Positions 1 to 11,442 of a DNA stretch of 64,000 nucleotides are shown here, one piece after another. The stretch is taken from contig NZ_CP064954.1 of NCBI RefSeq assembly GCF_011038655.2, positions 868,001 to 932,000 on the forward strand, given 5' to 3'. The position numbers were made by a program, and so were the translations under genes. Every line of letters starts with the position of its first letter. Position 1 is the stretch's first letter. A model generated the notes under the pieces. That model had not been told where the DNA came from, made no database searches, and worked only from the letters and a program-made list of their open reading frames with translations. Source of the stretch: Corynebacterium lizhenjunii (GTDB lineage: Bacteria; Actinomycetota; Actinomycetes; Mycobacteriales; Mycobacteriaceae).

Positions 1-1
1 C

Positions 2-1831
2 TCTTTCACGTACAACCTCGTGGACTATGTCCGACGGGCAGCAGGCACCGAGCCCACGGTGGTGCCTAATGACACCCCGTGGGCTCAGCTGGATCTGGAG
101 TCTTTCGATGCCGTCATTATCTCTCCCGGACCCGGCCGTCCAGAGGTTCCTGCGGACGTGGGCATCAGCGCCCGGGTGGTGGAGGAATTCCCCGGCCCGA
201 TCCTGGGAGTATGCTTAGGCTTTCAGCTCTTGGTCCACGCTGCGGGCGGTACGGTCACCCGCGCGCAGCGCCCTGCACACGGGGAGATCGCCCACCTAGA
301 CCATAGCGGCGAGGAGCTTTTTGCCGGGATAGCTCAGGGCACCGAGGTGGTGCGCTACCACTCGCTGGTGGCTACCGACATCCCGCCTTCGTTGCAAGTC
401 ACCGCCCGCTGTACTGATCCGCATTCTGGCCAAAGTATTGCCATGGGCTTAAGCGATGGCCAGCGCCTTTTTGGGGTGCAGTTCCATCCGGAATCCTTGC
501 TTAGCCAGGACGGCCAGCTGCTATTCGATAACTTCCTGGATGCGGTGCGCCGTTTCTACGCGCGGCGGTATTTTTGCGTGCGCACGCGTCCGGGCGCTGA
601 CCCTGCCGCGGTTGCCCGCGGCTTGGAGCGCCGGGGTGGGAACGTCTTTTGGCTGGATTCTGGCCAGTGGAGCATTCTGGGCGATGACACCGCACCCGGA
701 GCCCGCCACCTGGTCTGCCAGCAGGAGGATCCTTTTGCGCTCTTGGCCGCGGAGGTGGCGCAGCACGGTCTTCCCACACGGGTGGGTAGCCCCATTCCCG
801 GCCTGGATTTTGCGTTGGGGTGGGTGGGCTACCTGGGATATGAGGCCGGCTCGGAGCTGATGCGCGGCCCGGAGCCGGATGCGCAGTTTATCTTCGCCAC
901 CCGTGCCGTTGTCATCGACCACGCCGCCGGGTGTACTTACTTGCTCTCCCTGGCAGGCGATGATGCCTGGGAGCTTGCCGATGCCCCCGTGACCCCCACC
1001 CAGCCATGGCACAGCGAGCTGCGGTGGGTCCACGACGAACCCGCCTACCTTGATCGGATTCACCGCGCGCAGGAGTTGATGGTGGCGGGCGAGAGCTATG
1101 AGGTGTGCTTGACTAACCGCATTGAACTCGACCGCGTGCCGGATCCTCTGGGCACCTTTGGTGATCTGCGCGCCGCTAACCCCAGTGGGCGAACCGGATA
1201 CTTGGGTTTTGCGGATGTGCAGTTGCTTTCGACCACCCCGGAGCTGTTTGTCTCGGTGGACCAACGCCGAGTGGTGCACTCCAAGCCGATTAAGGGGACG
1301 CGGCCACGAGGGGCATCGGCAAGCTCAGATGCTGCCTTGCGGGCGCAGCTGCAGGGAGCAAAGGAGCGCTCTGAGCTGCTGATGGTGGTCGACATGGTGC
1401 GCCACGACCTGGCGCGGGTGTGCACACAGGTAGCGGTGCCGGAGGCTTTTGTGGTGGAGTCTTTTGCCACCGTGCACCAGCTGCTATGCCACATTACTGG
1501 CACGCTGGCCCCCGAGTACACGGCGGTGGATGCCCTGCGCGCGGCGTTTCCGGGCGGTTCGATGACGGGGGCGCCCAAGCGGCGCACCATGGAGATCATT
1601 GCGGATCTGGAGGGAACCTGGCGCGGGGTGTACTCCGGCGCATTCGGGTACCTGTCCTTGGTGGGCACGGCTGATTTTTCCATGACTATTCGCAGCGTGG
1701 TTAATACCGCGCGCGGGGCGTACTACGGGGTAGGCGGCGCAGTGCTGGCGGTTTCCGACCCACAAGCCGAATGGGAAGAAACGGTGGTCAAGGCGCGGCC
1801 CCTGACGCGGTACCTGGAGGCGCGCCCATGA
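2..1831 (+). CDS. pabAB: Aminodeoxychorismate synthase, fused PabA-PabB (5' end outside window)
   Basis: This bifunctional enzyme makes 4-amino-4-deoxychorismate from chorismate and glutamine for folate synthesis. The reading frame is open from base 2 and begins SFTYNLVDYV, which in class I glutamine amidotransferases sits about ten residues from the N terminus, so only a few codons are missing. The amidotransferase half (to about residue 185 of the visible part) has the nucleophile elbow GVCLGFQ and the HPES motif. The second half has the chorismate-binding signatures KGTRPRG, VDMVRHDLARV, FPGGSMTGAPKRR and VKARPL. The stop overlaps the next gene's ATG (ATGA), which implies translational coupling. 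TrpE/TrpG fusions look similar, but the pabC neighbour favours folate. Confidence 0.93.
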   Translation, partial: SFTYNLVDYVRRAAGTEPTVVPNDTPWAQLDLESFDAVIISPGPGRPEVPADVGISARVVEEFPGPILGVCLGFQLLVHAAGGTVTRAQRPAHGEIAHLDHSGEELFAGIAQGTEVVRYHSLVATDIPPSLQVTARCTDPHSGQSIAMGLSDGQRLFGVQFHPESLLSQDGQLLFDNFLDAVRRFYARRYFCVRTRPGADPAAVARGLERRGGNVFWLDSGQWSILGDDTAPGARHLVCQQEDPFALLAAEVAQHGLPTRVGSPIPGLDFALGWVGYLGYEAGSELMRGPEPDAQFIFATRAVVIDHAAGCTYLLSLAGDDAWELADAPVTPTQPWHSELRWVHDEPAYLDRIHRAQELMVAGESYEVCLTNRIELDRVPDPLGTFGDLRAANPSGRTGYLGFADVQLLSTTPELFVSVDQRRVVHSKPIKGTRPRGASASSDAALRAQLQGAKERSELLMVVDMVRHDLARVCTQVAVPEAFVVESFATVHQLLCHITGTLAPEYTAVDALRAAFPGGSMTGAPKRRTMEIIADLEGTWRGVYSGAFGYLSLVGTADFSMTIRSVVNTARGAYYGVGGAVLAVSDPQAEWEETVVKARPLTRYLEARP

Positions 1832-2517
1832 TGCTGGTGGATTCCTTTTTGGTGCGCGATGGGCGAGTAGTGCGTCCGGACCTGCACCGGCAGCGTTTTG
1901 AAGCAGCGGGAGGAACTTACCCGGACTTGCGGGGGAGTATCCCGGAGCGCGGCGAGTGGTTTCCGCGGATCTCTGGCCATCTCGCGGGCGTGGATGCTGT
2001 CGCGGAAGCCGCCACGGGTGTTTCCGTTAAACTGCGGCCGGCCCCGCCGCTGCGGAGCGCGACGCGGCTATGGATAGGCCCGGAGGAGGACCCGCGCGTA
2101 GTTCCGCAGGTGAAGGGGCCGGACTTGGGAGTTTTAGCTGAGCTGCGGGCCCGGGCCGTGGCCCTTGGCGCTGATGATGCCCTGCTGCACCGCGGGGGCT
2201 GGGCGTTAGAGGCCGCTAATGCGGCAGTGATGTTTATTGACGGCGGGGAGGCCGTGCTGTCGCCGCAGGGGGAGACCCTGCTTTCAACCACCGTAGTGGC
2301 CACCCTGGAGGCCGGGCTGTTGCCGCGGGTGCAGCGGCGGCAAGTCAGCATTGCGCAGGCACTACGCCTGCCGGCCTTTGCTGCCAGCGCCTTGCACGGG
2401 TGGACCCCAGTGACGCACTGGATTGGCGCGTGGGGGCAGGTTGTCGCACCGCGCACGGAGGCATTCGATGCCGCCGCGGTTAATGCTGCTCTGTGGGAGC
2501 AGGCTATGCCTCTTTAG
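1828..2517 (+). CDS. pabC: Aminodeoxychorismate lyase-like class IV aminotransferase
   Basis: This is a probable PLP-dependent lyase that converts aminodeoxychorismate to p-aminobenzoate and pyruvate, the step after PabAB. The protein is 229 aa and starts MMLVDSFLVRDGRV. It shows the fold-IV pattern, including LEAANAAVMFIDGG, the usual E-x-x-x-x-N region of class IV aminotransferases. The start is the ATG inside the ATGA overlap with pabAB, and a second ATG follows at once. The assignment rests on position and family; branched-chain or D-amino-acid transaminases share the fold. The 3' end overlaps the convergent DUF5997 gene by 14 bp. Confidence 0.8.
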   Translation: MMLVDSFLVRDGRVVRPDLHRQRFEAAGGTYPDLRGSIPERGEWFPRISGHLAGVDAVAEAATGVSVKLRPAPPLRSATRLWIGPEEDPRVVPQVKGPDLGVLAELRARAVALGADDALLHRGGWALEAANAAVMFIDGGEAVLSPQGETLLSTTVVATLEAGLLPRVQRRQVSIAQALRLPAFAASALHGWTPVTHWIGAWGQVVAPRTEAFDAAAVNAALWEQAMPL

Positions 2518-2902
2518 AAGCCTGTTGGTCCGAGGATTCTGGTTTAGCGGCTTCTTCGCGGGACTGTGCCAGTTGAGTGCGCGCAGCGCGCAGCCACTCC
2601 GGCTGATCCGCAAGTAGGTCCTTGATCTCTGCCGTGGTCAGGGGACGGTCCAGATCGTTTTTCTTCAAAGCCGTCACGGAGATGCCGAGCTTTTGAGCCA
2701 CTACCGGGCGCGGGTGCGGGCCTTCGCGGCGCAGCTCCTGGAGCCACTGTGGGGGATCGTTTTGGAGTTCGCGCAGCTGCGCGTGAGTGATGGCGCCGTC
2801 GCGAAAGCTCTCCGGGGTGGCCGGGAGATAGATACCAAGCTTCTTTGCCGCCGTCTGCGGGCGCATAGCAGTGCCGGAAGGCTGGCTGGTGGAGTTAGTC
2901 AT
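2504..2902 (-). CDS. DUF5997 family protein
   Basis: This is a 132-residue soluble protein of unknown function, recognised as the actinobacterial DUF5997 family from its core (TAAKKLGIYLPATPESF, then DPPQWLQELRREGPHPRPVVAQKLG and a second DQPEWLR segment). It consists of two similar short helical units, each ending in a P-x-W-L motif. It is divergent from the LysR-domain gene, a pairing I know from related actinobacteria. ATG at 2902 is preferred over GTG at 2911 because a -10 hexamer lies seven bases upstream of it, giving a leaderless start. Confidence 0.8.
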   Translation of the reverse strand: MTNSTSQPSGTAMRPQTAAKKLGIYLPATPESFRDGAITHAQLRELQNDPPQWLQELRREGPHPRPVVAQKLGISVTALKKNDLDRPLTTAEIKDLLADQPEWLRAARTQLAQSREEAAKPESSDQQASKEA

Positions 2903-2909
2903 GCCCACC

Positions 2910-2915
2910 ACGGTA
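2910..2915 (-). promoter_or_regulatory. -10 hexamer for a leaderless transcript (DUF5997 gene)
   Basis: On the minus strand TACCGT is preceded by TGC (extended -10) and ends seven bases before the ATG at 2902. No Shine-Dalgarno is visible. Confidence 0.4.
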
Positions 2916-2926
2916 GCACTAGACCC

Positions 2927-2932
2927 TATGCT
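2927..2932 (+). promoter_or_regulatory. -10 hexamer for a leaderless transcript (LysR-domain gene)
   Basis: TATGCT ends six bases before the ATG at 2939. It shares a short divergent promoter region with the DUF5997 gene. No clear -35 was found. Confidence 0.4.
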
Positions 2933-2938
2933 AGAAGC

Positions 2939-3625
2939 ATGCTAGAGGTCATTTTCGCCACCGGCACACAGCCTGACAAGTGGTTCCAACGCTACGCGGA
3001 TTACACCAACCATGGCGGGGTGGACCCTTGCCCGGCTGATGATGCCGTGGCGGCGCTGCGCCCAGGGGCTGTTGCCTTGGCCCGCTTGCCCCGTGAGGGA
3101 GACCCACGGGTGGGGGAGGACTACCACGTGGTGGAGCTCTATGCGGAGGAACCCGGCATCGCGGTGCCGAAGGATTCCATCTTTGCAGAAGTAGGAGAGC
3201 CGGTGCACAGTGATGATGTGGCAGAAGAAATCTGCAACTATCGCACCCCGGCCGATGGAAGAGTAGACGTGGCCGCCGTGCGCGCGGGATTGCAGGTGGT
3301 GGGCGCCAACGTGGGGGTGGTGTACGCCCCGCGGCCCTTGCTGAAGGTCCTGGCAAAGAAGCAAGTAGTGGATCTGGGGCTGCGGGACTGGCAAGGCCCC
3401 CACACGGTGGTGTCCCTGGTGTGGCGCAAGGTAGACGATAAAGAAGCCATTCAAGACTTTGTGGGTATTTGCAAGGGGCGCACCCCCAATTCCTCCCGCA
3501 CGAGCGCTACCAAGAAGACGGCACGGGAGAAGACAAGAGCTAAGCAAGAAAGGCGCCTTCAGGCCAGCGGGCGCAAACCGTTATCGAAACGTAAGAAAGG
3601 CACCAGCCAGGGCAAACGCCGGTAA
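2939..3625 (+). CDS. LysR substrate-binding domain protein without HTH
   Basis: This 228-residue protein resembles the effector-binding half of LysR regulators (FATGTQPDKWFQRY, ALARLPREGDPRVGEDYHVVELY, PRPLLKVLAKKQVV, DFVGICKGRTPNSSR) but has no N-terminal helix-turn-helix. The last 55 residues are very basic (KKTAREKTRAKQERR, KRKKG) and might contact nucleic acid. The chosen ATG is the first in frame after the promoter region; the open frame runs further upstream through the divergent gene. Ligand and role are unknown. Confidence 0.75.
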   Translation: MLEVIFATGTQPDKWFQRYADYTNHGGVDPCPADDAVAALRPGAVALARLPREGDPRVGEDYHVVELYAEEPGIAVPKDSIFAEVGEPVHSDDVAEEICNYRTPADGRVDVAAVRAGLQVVGANVGVVYAPRPLLKVLAKKQVVDLGLRDWQGPHTVVSLVWRKVDDKEAIQDFVGICKGRTPNSSRTSATKKTAREKTRAKQERRLQASGRKPLSKRKKGTSQGKRR

Positions 3626-3777
3626 ATGCGGGTAATGGCAGGCTAGTGGTGGCGTCGGAGGTTGAAAGAATCCTTAAGATTTCGTTAAGGTCGATCAGTG
3701 TTGCGCCGCTAAGGTGCACATGACTAACACAACGTGAAAAACGTTGATAAACGTTTACTGAAAGGATCTAGACCATA

Positions 3778-4416
3778 ATGAAGACTATGACTCGTCGCGT
3801 TGCCGCCGGATTTGCCGCTACTACCCTGACGCTGGGTTTGGCGGCTTGCTCTAGCGACGACGCCAAGCAGGCACAGGATTCTGCGGGCTCCGTGGCTGCG
3901 GAGGCCACCTCTGCTGTTGGTGATGCCGCCACTGCGGCCAAGGATAAGGCTGATGAGGCGATGGGCAGCACGGCCAACTCGGCTGAGAACTCCGCTGAGA
4001 ACACCTCTGGCGCTAACGCCGAGGCAGGAGAGACCGTAACCATCGCCACCGCAGCCGGTGAGGCAGAGGTCCCGGCGGCCTTCGCTACCGCGATTGAAGA
4101 CCAGGCGGCTCAGTGGGGCATCGACCCACAAGCAATTATGGACATCCACACCACCGACGCTGGCTCCCTGGCCGTGCTGGCGGAAGACAAGCTAGTGGCC
4201 TTTGATAATGAGTCTGCGCACTCGGTTCCGGTCATTGGCAAGATTGCCCAGACCTACCTGAACGAGGGCGGCCTGGACTCTGGCCTGGGTCTGCCGCTGA
4301 GCCCAGAGCAGGTGTTGGACCAGGGCACCGGGTGGATCCAGGAATTCGCTGGTGGAAGCATCTCCTGGCTGCAGGACGCGGCCGGTGAGTTCGGCCCGGA
4401 GATTGAGAAGAACTAG
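3778..4416 (+). CDS. LGFP-repeat lipoprotein
   Basis: This is an exported 212-aa lipoprotein. The signal peptide (MKTMTRRVAAGFAATTLTLG) ends in the lipobox LAAC, so Cys23 should be lipidated. Residues 24-85 are a low-complexity Ala/Ser/Glu linker. The C-terminal half carries an LGFP-type repeat (IGKIAQTYLNEGGLDSGLG, then WIQEFAGGSISW), a module of corynebacterial and mycobacterial envelope proteins thought to bind the wall. A good RBS (AAAGGA) lies upstream. The leader from 3626 is AT-rich and holds two AACGTT palindromes. Confidence 0.85.
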   Translation: MKTMTRRVAAGFAATTLTLGLAACSSDDAKQAQDSAGSVAAEATSAVGDAATAAKDKADEAMGSTANSAENSAENTSGANAEAGETVTIATAAGEAEVPAAFATAIEDQAAQWGIDPQAIMDIHTTDAGSLAVLAEDKLVAFDNESAHSVPVIGKIAQTYLNEGGLDSGLGLPLSPEQVLDQGTGWIQEFAGGSISWLQDAAGEFGPEIEKN

Positions 4417-4426
4417 GGCGCGGCGA

Positions 4427-7100
<2,674 letters not shown>

Positions 7101-7109
<9 letters not shown>

Positions 7110-7138
7110 GGCGTGCAACTTTACACCCAGTGCAAGAA
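7101..7138. promoter_or_regulatory. Candidate TetR operator with three half-sites
   Basis: Perfect 9-bp arms TTCTTGCAC (7101-7109) and GTGCAAGAA (7130-7138) flank a third half-site GTGCAA (7113-7118), which also forms the palindrome TTGCAC-GGC-GTGCAA at 7104-7118. It covers the predicted -10 and start codon of the TetR gene. Confidence 0.5.
7118..7123 (-). promoter_or_regulatory. -10 hexamer of the TetR-exporter operon
   Basis: TAAAGT on the minus strand lies eight bases before the GTG at 7109. TTTGGC, 18 bases further upstream, is a plausible -35. Both lie in or beside the candidate operator. Confidence 0.4.
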
Positions 7139-7158
7139 TTAGCCAAAGTGGGCCCCGG

Positions 7159-7221
7159 GCTATTGCTCGGGGCGGCTATTGCTCGGCCCCAGCGCCGCTT
7201 CCCGCGGGGTAGCTATTGCTC
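7159..7221. repeat. GCTATTGCTC x3, outermost copy holds the stop codon
   Basis: Exact copies lie at 7159-7168, 7175-7184 and 7212-7221. The last contains the TAG stop (minus strand) of the membrane protein gene; the others lie just downstream. The first two share longer identity with 16-bp spacing. Confidence 0.85.
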
Positions 7222-7716
7222 CAGGCTCAGGTTTGCCTCGACCGGGGCGACGCCCTCCTCGTGGTAGCGTGCGGCAAGACCGGTGTTGGTGCGCGTAAAA
7301 CTCCAGGTGCCGGCCGGAGTGCAGCCCTGCAAACCGGAAGCCTCAAAGACCACCTGGGAGCCCTCTGCGCGGGCGCTGTGCAGCCACACCTGGCAATCAT
7401 CCTCCGGGTAGGTGAGTAACCCAGTAGTACCGCTCAGTGCCACCACTCCAGGCCAGGACTTCCCCTCTGAGTAAAAGTGCCCGGAATAGGTGCCGACCAA
7501 CTCCTGGGCCGCGAGCGGTGCCGCCAGGGTCGTGGTAGGGGCTTCTTGGACAACTACGGGGGCTGGCTCGCGCTGGAGGGACACGTATCCGGCGGCAGCC
7601 GCTGCGCCAAGTGCTATCAGCAGCACAATGATGCCGGAGAGGATGACTTTGCGCCCACTGCGCTGGGTTTCCGGGTGCAGACTAGCAAAGCTATCGTGCT
7701 GGTTTCTGCTGCTCAT
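7213..7716 (-). CDS. Membrane-anchored protein of unknown function
   Basis: This 167-aa protein has a short basic cytoplasmic N terminus, one membrane helix (about residues 24-47, VILSGIIVLLIALGAAAAAG) and an external domain of about 110 residues. The domain includes VGTYSGHFYSEGKSWPGVVAL and two cysteines (DDCQVW, LQGCTP) that could form a disulfide. I do not recognise the family. The fold looks like a small beta-rich lipocalin- or YceI-sized domain, but that is a guess. It follows fumC on the same strand, beyond a strong terminator. Confidence 0.7.
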   Translation of the reverse strand: MSSRNQHDSFASLHPETQRSGRKVILSGIIVLLIALGAAAAAGYVSLQREPAPVVVQEAPTTTLAAPLAAQELVGTYSGHFYSEGKSWPGVVALSGTTGLLTYPEDDCQVWLHSARAEGSQVVFEASGLQGCTPAGTWSFTRTNTGLAARYHEEGVAPVEANLSLEQ

Positions 7717-7756
7717 GCCTATCCTTTCCGGGGATTCCTATCCGTGAATGCACAAA

Positions 7757-7793
7757 GCAGGCCCGGGCCATTGGCACAATGGTCCGGGCCTGC
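7757..7793 (-). terminator. Rho-independent-type terminator of fumC
   Basis: The arms GCAGGCCCGGGCCATT and AATGGTCCGGGCCTGC form a 16-bp stem (one G-T pair) around a 5-nt loop. On the minus strand it lies 14 bp past the fumC stop and is followed by TTTG. Confidence 0.8.
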
Positions 7794-7806
7794 ACGGCGG
7801 GGATGT

Positions 7807-9207
7807 TTAGAAGTTGTCGCGGTCGCGGTTGGTCATGGACAGCACGTCCAACTTCTTGTCCAGCTCTTCCTCCGTCAGCTTCTCGCCATCGACGAAGCCC
7901 AGGTCAATGACGGCCTCGCGGACAGTCATCTTCTGGTACAGCGCGTGCTTGGCAGCCTTAGCAGCATTTTCGTAGCCGATGTTGGAGTTCAGCGGGGTGA
8001 CGATGGAGGTGGAGGACTCTGCGAACTTCTTCATGCGTTCCTCATTGGCCTCGATGCCATCAATGCACTTTTCTGCAAAGACGCGGGAGCCGTTAGCCAG
8101 CAGGCGCGCGGACTCCAAGACATTGCGGGCCATAACCGGGATGAAGACGTTGAGCTCAAAGTGGCCGTTGGCGCCGCCGAAAGCCACTGCGGCATCATTA
8201 CCAATTACCTGCGCGGCCACCATGGTGACTGCCTCACAGATAACCGGGTTAACCTTGCCCGGCATGATGGAGGAGCCCGGCTGCAGGTCCTTGAGGTGGA
8301 TTTCCGAAAGGCCGGTCAGCGGGCCAGAGCCCATCAGGCGGATGTCGTTAGCAATCTTGTTGATGGATACTGCCACGGTACGCATGGCACCGGAGAACTC
8401 CACCAGGCCATCGCGTGCAGCTTGGGCCTCGAAGTGGTTCTCTGCCTCCTTGAGCTGCGAAATCCCGGTGAGCTTCTTCAGCTCCTCGGTGACCTTGCCG
8501 CCGAAGTCAGCGGAGGTGTTCAGGCCAGTACCGGTAGCGGTACCGCCGATAGCCAGCTCGCCTAGACGCGGCAGGGTGGCTTCGATGCGCTCAATGCCCA
8601 GCTCGATCTGACGAGCGTAGCCGCCGAACTCCTGGCCCAGGGTGATGGGGGTGGCATCCATCAGGTGGGTGCGGCCAGACTTGACCACATCTGCAAATTC
8701 CTTGGCCTTAGCCAACAGGGAGTCATGGAGCACCTTCAGGCCCGGAATCAGGTCATTGACTGCGGCTTCCGTGGCCGCCACGTGGGTGGCGGTGGGGAAG
8801 GTGTCATTGGAAGACTGCCCCATATTGACGTGGTCATTCGGGTGAATCTCCGTGCCAGCCTGATGTGCCAAGGAGGCGATGACCTCATTGGTGTTCATGT
8901 TGGAGGAGGTACCGGATCCGGTCTGGAAGACGTCGATGGGGAAGGCATCATCATGCTTGCCATCTGCAATCTCCTTTGCGGCGGCGATGATGGCATCTGC
9001 CTTCTCCGCATCCAGGGCGCCAGAGTCCTTGTTGACCTGCGCACATGCGGCCTTGAGCAAGCCCAGGGCACGGATTTGTGCGGACTCCAAGCCGCGGCCG
9101 GAGATTGGGAAGTTCTCCACCGCACGCTGGGTCTGCGCGCGCCAGAGGGCATCAACTGGGACCTTTACCTCACCCATGGTGTCGTGTTCAATGCGGTACT
9201 CAGTCAT
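7807..9207 (-). CDS. fumC: Class II fumarate hydratase
   Basis: This is the iron-independent TCA-cycle fumarase, which interconverts fumarate and malate; it is a cytoplasmic tetramer. At 466 aa it has the usual length. Landmarks are [43 protein letters not shown] and the superfamily signature [14 protein letters not shown] 9207 is preferred over ATG 9216 because AAAAGGTGG lies at the right distance. It is downstream of glpX on the same strand after a 112-bp gap, and ends in a strong hairpin. Confidence 0.97.
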   Translation of the reverse strand: MTEYRIEHDTMGEVKVPVDALWRAQTQRAVENFPISGRGLESAQIRALGLLKAACAQVNKDSGALDAEKADAIIAAAKEIADGKHDDAFPIDVFQTGSGTSSNMNTNEVIASLAHQAGTEIHPNDHVNMGQSSNDTFPTATHVAATEAAVNDLIPGLKVLHDSLLAKAKEFADVVKSGRTHLMDATPITLGQEFGGYARQIELGIERIEATLPRLGELAIGGTATGTGLNTSADFGGKVTEELKKLTGISQLKEAENHFEAQAARDGLVEFSGAMRTVAVSINKIANDIRLMGSGPLTGLSEIHLKDLQPGSSIMPGKVNPVICEAVTMVAAQVIGNDAAVAFGGANGHFELNVFIPVMARNVLESARLLANGSRVFAEKCIDGIEANEERMKKFAESSTSIVTPLNSNIGYENAAKAAKHALYQKMTVREAVIDLGFVDGEKLTEEELDKKLDVLSMTNRDRDNF

Positions 9208-9319
9208 GTAATCCACCTTTTATAGACGTGAAATGGAACTGGAAACGTAAAATGTGTAGCTCACATCTGCGCACCTATAGTATGCCTAATCTCAGCGCGG
9301 GCGTGAGCCACGGGGGTGG

Positions 9320-10345
9320 CTATTGCGCCGTGTTCGGCACGGTGTAATCCACCACGGAGTATTCCTGCAGCTTGGCCAGCTTGTGTACTGAGTCGATGTA
9401 GCGGATCGTGCCGGACTTCGAGCGCATAACCAGGGAGCGGGTGGTAGCACCGTTGGAACGGTAGGACACTCCGCGCAGCATATCGCCGTTGGTCACACCG
9501 GTAGCTGCGAAGTAGCAGTTTTCAGATGAGACCAGGTCATTCGTGGTCAGCACGCGGTCCAAGTCGTGGCCTGCAGCGCGAGCCTTTTCCGCCTCTGCCT
9601 CATCCTTCGGCCACAACTTGCCCTGAATCTCCCCGCCCATGCACTTCATGGCGCAGGCGGTGATAATGCCCTCTGGGGTACCGCCAATGCCCATCATCAT
9701 GTCGATAGAGTTGGAGTCTTGGCAGGTGGCAATAGCGCCGGCAACATCGCCATCCATAATCAGCCGCACCTTGGCACCCGCGTCGCGGATATCCTGGATC
9801 AGCTGCTCGTGGCGCGGACGGTCCAGGACCACCACGGTGACCTCTTCGGTGCGGATGCCCTTGGCTTTGGCCACGGCCTCCACGTTGTCCTTGACGGAGG
9901 CCTCGATGTCAATAACCCCAACGGCTTCCGGGCCCACGGCAATCTTGTTCATGTAGAACACTGCGGAAGGGTCAAACATGGTGCCGCGCTCAGCGGCGGC
10001 AATCACGGAAATCGCGTTGGGGCGGCCCTCTGCCATCAGGCGGGTGCCGTCCACGGGATCAACGGCAATGTCCATGGCCGCGCCCTGGCCCGTGCCCACC
10101 TGCTCACCGTTAAAGAGCATGGGGGCCTCGTCCTTTTCGCCTTCGCCGATGACCACCACTCCGTTCATTTCTACGGAGTTGATGAGCTTGCGCATGGCAT
10201 CCACGGCGGCGCCATCGCCTTCATTCTTCATTCCGCGCCCGACCCAGCGGCCCGAGGCCAGGGCGGCGGCTTCCGTCACCCGCACCAACTCCATGGCGAG
10301 GTTGCGATCGGGCATGTAGGACGTATTATCCGCTGAAACAGTCAT
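9320..10345 (-). CDS. glpX: Class II fructose-1,6-bisphosphatase
   Basis: This gluconeogenic enzyme hydrolyses fructose 1,6-bisphosphate to fructose 6-phosphate and is the corynebacterial FBPase type. The 341-aa protein has the Li-sensitive phosphatase metal motifs [11 protein letters not shown] and [10 protein letters not shown], plus [14 protein letters not shown] 10345 ([10 protein letters not shown]) has AAGGAG ten bases upstream. The gene is divergent from a DUF4245 membrane protein, as in relatives. Confidence 0.96.
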   Translation of the reverse strand: MTVSADNTSYMPDRNLAMELVRVTEAAALASGRWVGRGMKNEGDGAAVDAMRKLINSVEMNGVVVIGEGEKDEAPMLFNGEQVGTGQGAAMDIAVDPVDGTRLMAEGRPNAISVIAAAERGTMFDPSAVFYMNKIAVGPEAVGVIDIEASVKDNVEAVAKAKGIRTEEVTVVVLDRPRHEQLIQDIRDAGAKVRLIMDGDVAGAIATCQDSNSIDMMMGIGGTPEGIITACAMKCMGGEIQGKLWPKDEAEAEKARAAGHDLDRVLTTNDLVSSENCYFAATGVTNGDMLRGVSYRSNGATTRSLVMRSKSGTIRYIDSVHKLAKLQEYSVVDYTVPNTAQ

Positions 10346-10493
10346 GGGTTGGACGCTCCTTGGCAAGGTAGGGGGTGGTCGATAACATCCCCTTCATTGT
10401 TACACTTTTGCCCGGCTTGAACCCACCACTACACCCGAATGGGGAAGCGGCAGCTCACATGGAGTAAATGGGGCACCCTATGGGTATCCATGC

Positions 10494-10499
10494 CATACT
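10494..10499 (+). promoter_or_regulatory. Extended -10 for a leaderless transcript (DUF4245 gene)
   Basis: TGC-CATACT ends eight bases before GTG 10508, which supports that codon over the ATG at 10490. Confidence 0.35.
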
Positions 10500-10507
10500 T
10501 AGGAGCC

Positions 10508-11077
10508 GTGGCTGAAGAAAAACCCAAGATCTTTGAAGGCGGCCGGGACATGGTTCTGTCCTTGGGCGTGACCGTGCTCATGATGTTGGTGGTGGTGGGC
10601 GCAACCGGGCTGTGCACCATCAACCCGGAAGAAACCGACTACGCGCGCTCCAATCCCGTGGACTCGCGGACCTTCATCGACCTGGAATCGCGCACAACAG
10701 ATACCCCACTGCGCCACCCTGACGTACCGGAAGGGTGGAGCCCCAATTCGGCCCGGCGCACTAGCCTAGCTGGGCAGAGCGCGGCCGTCGTTGGCTGGGT
10801 TACTGCCCAGGATGGCTTTGTCCAAGCCGCGCAAACCTCCGTGGAACTGGAGGACGCCCTGAAAAACTATGACGGCAACTACCGCGGGGAGCGCAGCACC
10901 ATCGACGTCGACGGCACTCCGGTACAGGTTTATGCCAGTGATGAGCGCGGCGTGCGTGAGCTGTGGGGCTTCGATCTAGGCGATGCCCGCGTGATCCTCA
11001 CCGGTTCTGCCTCTGAGGATGACTTCCGTACCCTGGTGCGTGCCTTCCGCGCCGCTGCGCCCTTAGCTCGCCCTTAG
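10508..11077 (+). CDS. DUF4245 family membrane protein
   Basis: This is a 189-aa protein with one N-terminal membrane helix (about residues 16-36, LSLGVTVLMMLVVVGATGLC) and an external domain. I recognise the DUF4245 pattern (DVPEGWSPNSARR, VGWVTAQDGFVQAAQ, VRELWGFDLGDARVILTGSASEDDF). No function is known. The gene is conserved opposite glpX in actinobacteria. The start could also be ATG 10490. Its stop codon lies within an 11-bp repeat array shared with the convergent gene. Confidence 0.8.
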   Translation: MAEEKPKIFEGGRDMVLSLGVTVLMMLVVVGATGLCTINPEETDYARSNPVDSRTFIDLESRTTDTPLRHPDVPEGWSPNSARRTSLAGQSAAVVGWVTAQDGFVQAAQTSVELEDALKNYDGNYRGERSTIDVDGTPVQVYASDERGVRELWGFDLGDARVILTGSASEDDFRTLVRAFRAAAPLARP

Positions 11078-11103
11078 TTGGCCCTAAGCTGGCCCTTAAC
11101 GGG
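11060..11103. repeat. 11-bp tandem repeat, four copies, carrying two stop codons
   Basis: The copies are CCCTTAGCTCG, CCCTTAGTTGG, CCCTAAGCTGG and CCCTTAACGGG with exact 11-bp periodicity. Copy 2 supplies the TAG of the plus-strand gene (11075-11077). Copy 4 supplies the TAA of the minus-strand gene (11096-11098). Confidence 0.9.
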
Positions 11104-11440
11104 AGCGGAAAGTCACTGACTCCACCTGGCCTTCCATGTCGGTGCGGACGTCGATGAGCTCGTGGGCCGTTTCCGGGGTAATACGATCCTTGCCGCAAAA
11201 TACCAAGACTCTCTCCCGGGAAACCCCTGGGGTGATGGTGATGGCGGTGACCCCGGCGGCATCGTCAAGCTGCAGCACAATTGCATCGTGAAAGTAGCCC
11301 ACCTGGGTGGCACTGCTGGTGTGGGGCGGGCCAAAAAACTCCTCCACTAGCGAGCGTGGATCCCCAAAGAGAATAGAACCGGCGGAGCCAGAAGCGGAGA
11401 CAAAGTCCACCCGCTGGCCCGGATAGCCGTGAATCTGCAT
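11096..11440 (-). CDS. Protein of unknown function downstream of xseB
   Basis: This is a 114-aa soluble protein (MQIHGYPGQRVDF, GDPRSLVEEFFGPP, HDAIVLQLDDAAGVTAITIT, VLVFCGKDRITPETAHELID). ATG 11440 has a perfect AAGGAGG eight to nine bases upstream, and the xseB stop is 3 bp away, so it is translated as part of the xseAB operon. I recognise no domain. The pattern of short beta strands suggests a compact alpha/beta fold. No signal peptide or membrane segment is seen. Confidence 0.7.
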   Translation of the reverse strand: MQIHGYPGQRVDFVSASGSAGSILFGDPRSLVEEFFGPPHTSSATQVGYFHDAIVLQLDDAAGVTAITITPGVSRERVLVFCGKDRITPETAHELIDVRTDMEGQVESVTFRSR

Positions 11441-11442
11441 GT

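Noticed and set aside
7477-8565. Long plus-strand open frame opposite fumC
   Set aside because: It is the antisense shadow of fumC and its terminator; no RBS and no recognisable domain.
9249-9261. TGTGTAGCTCACA upstream of fumC as a GlxR (CRP-type) site
   Set aside because: The spacing between TGTG and CACA is 5 bp instead of 8 bp, so it does not fit the consensus.
9306-9321. Hairpin AGCCAC-GGGG-GTGGCT as a glpX terminator
   Set aside because: It overlaps the glpX stop codon, has a short stem and lacks a following T-run; too weak to call.
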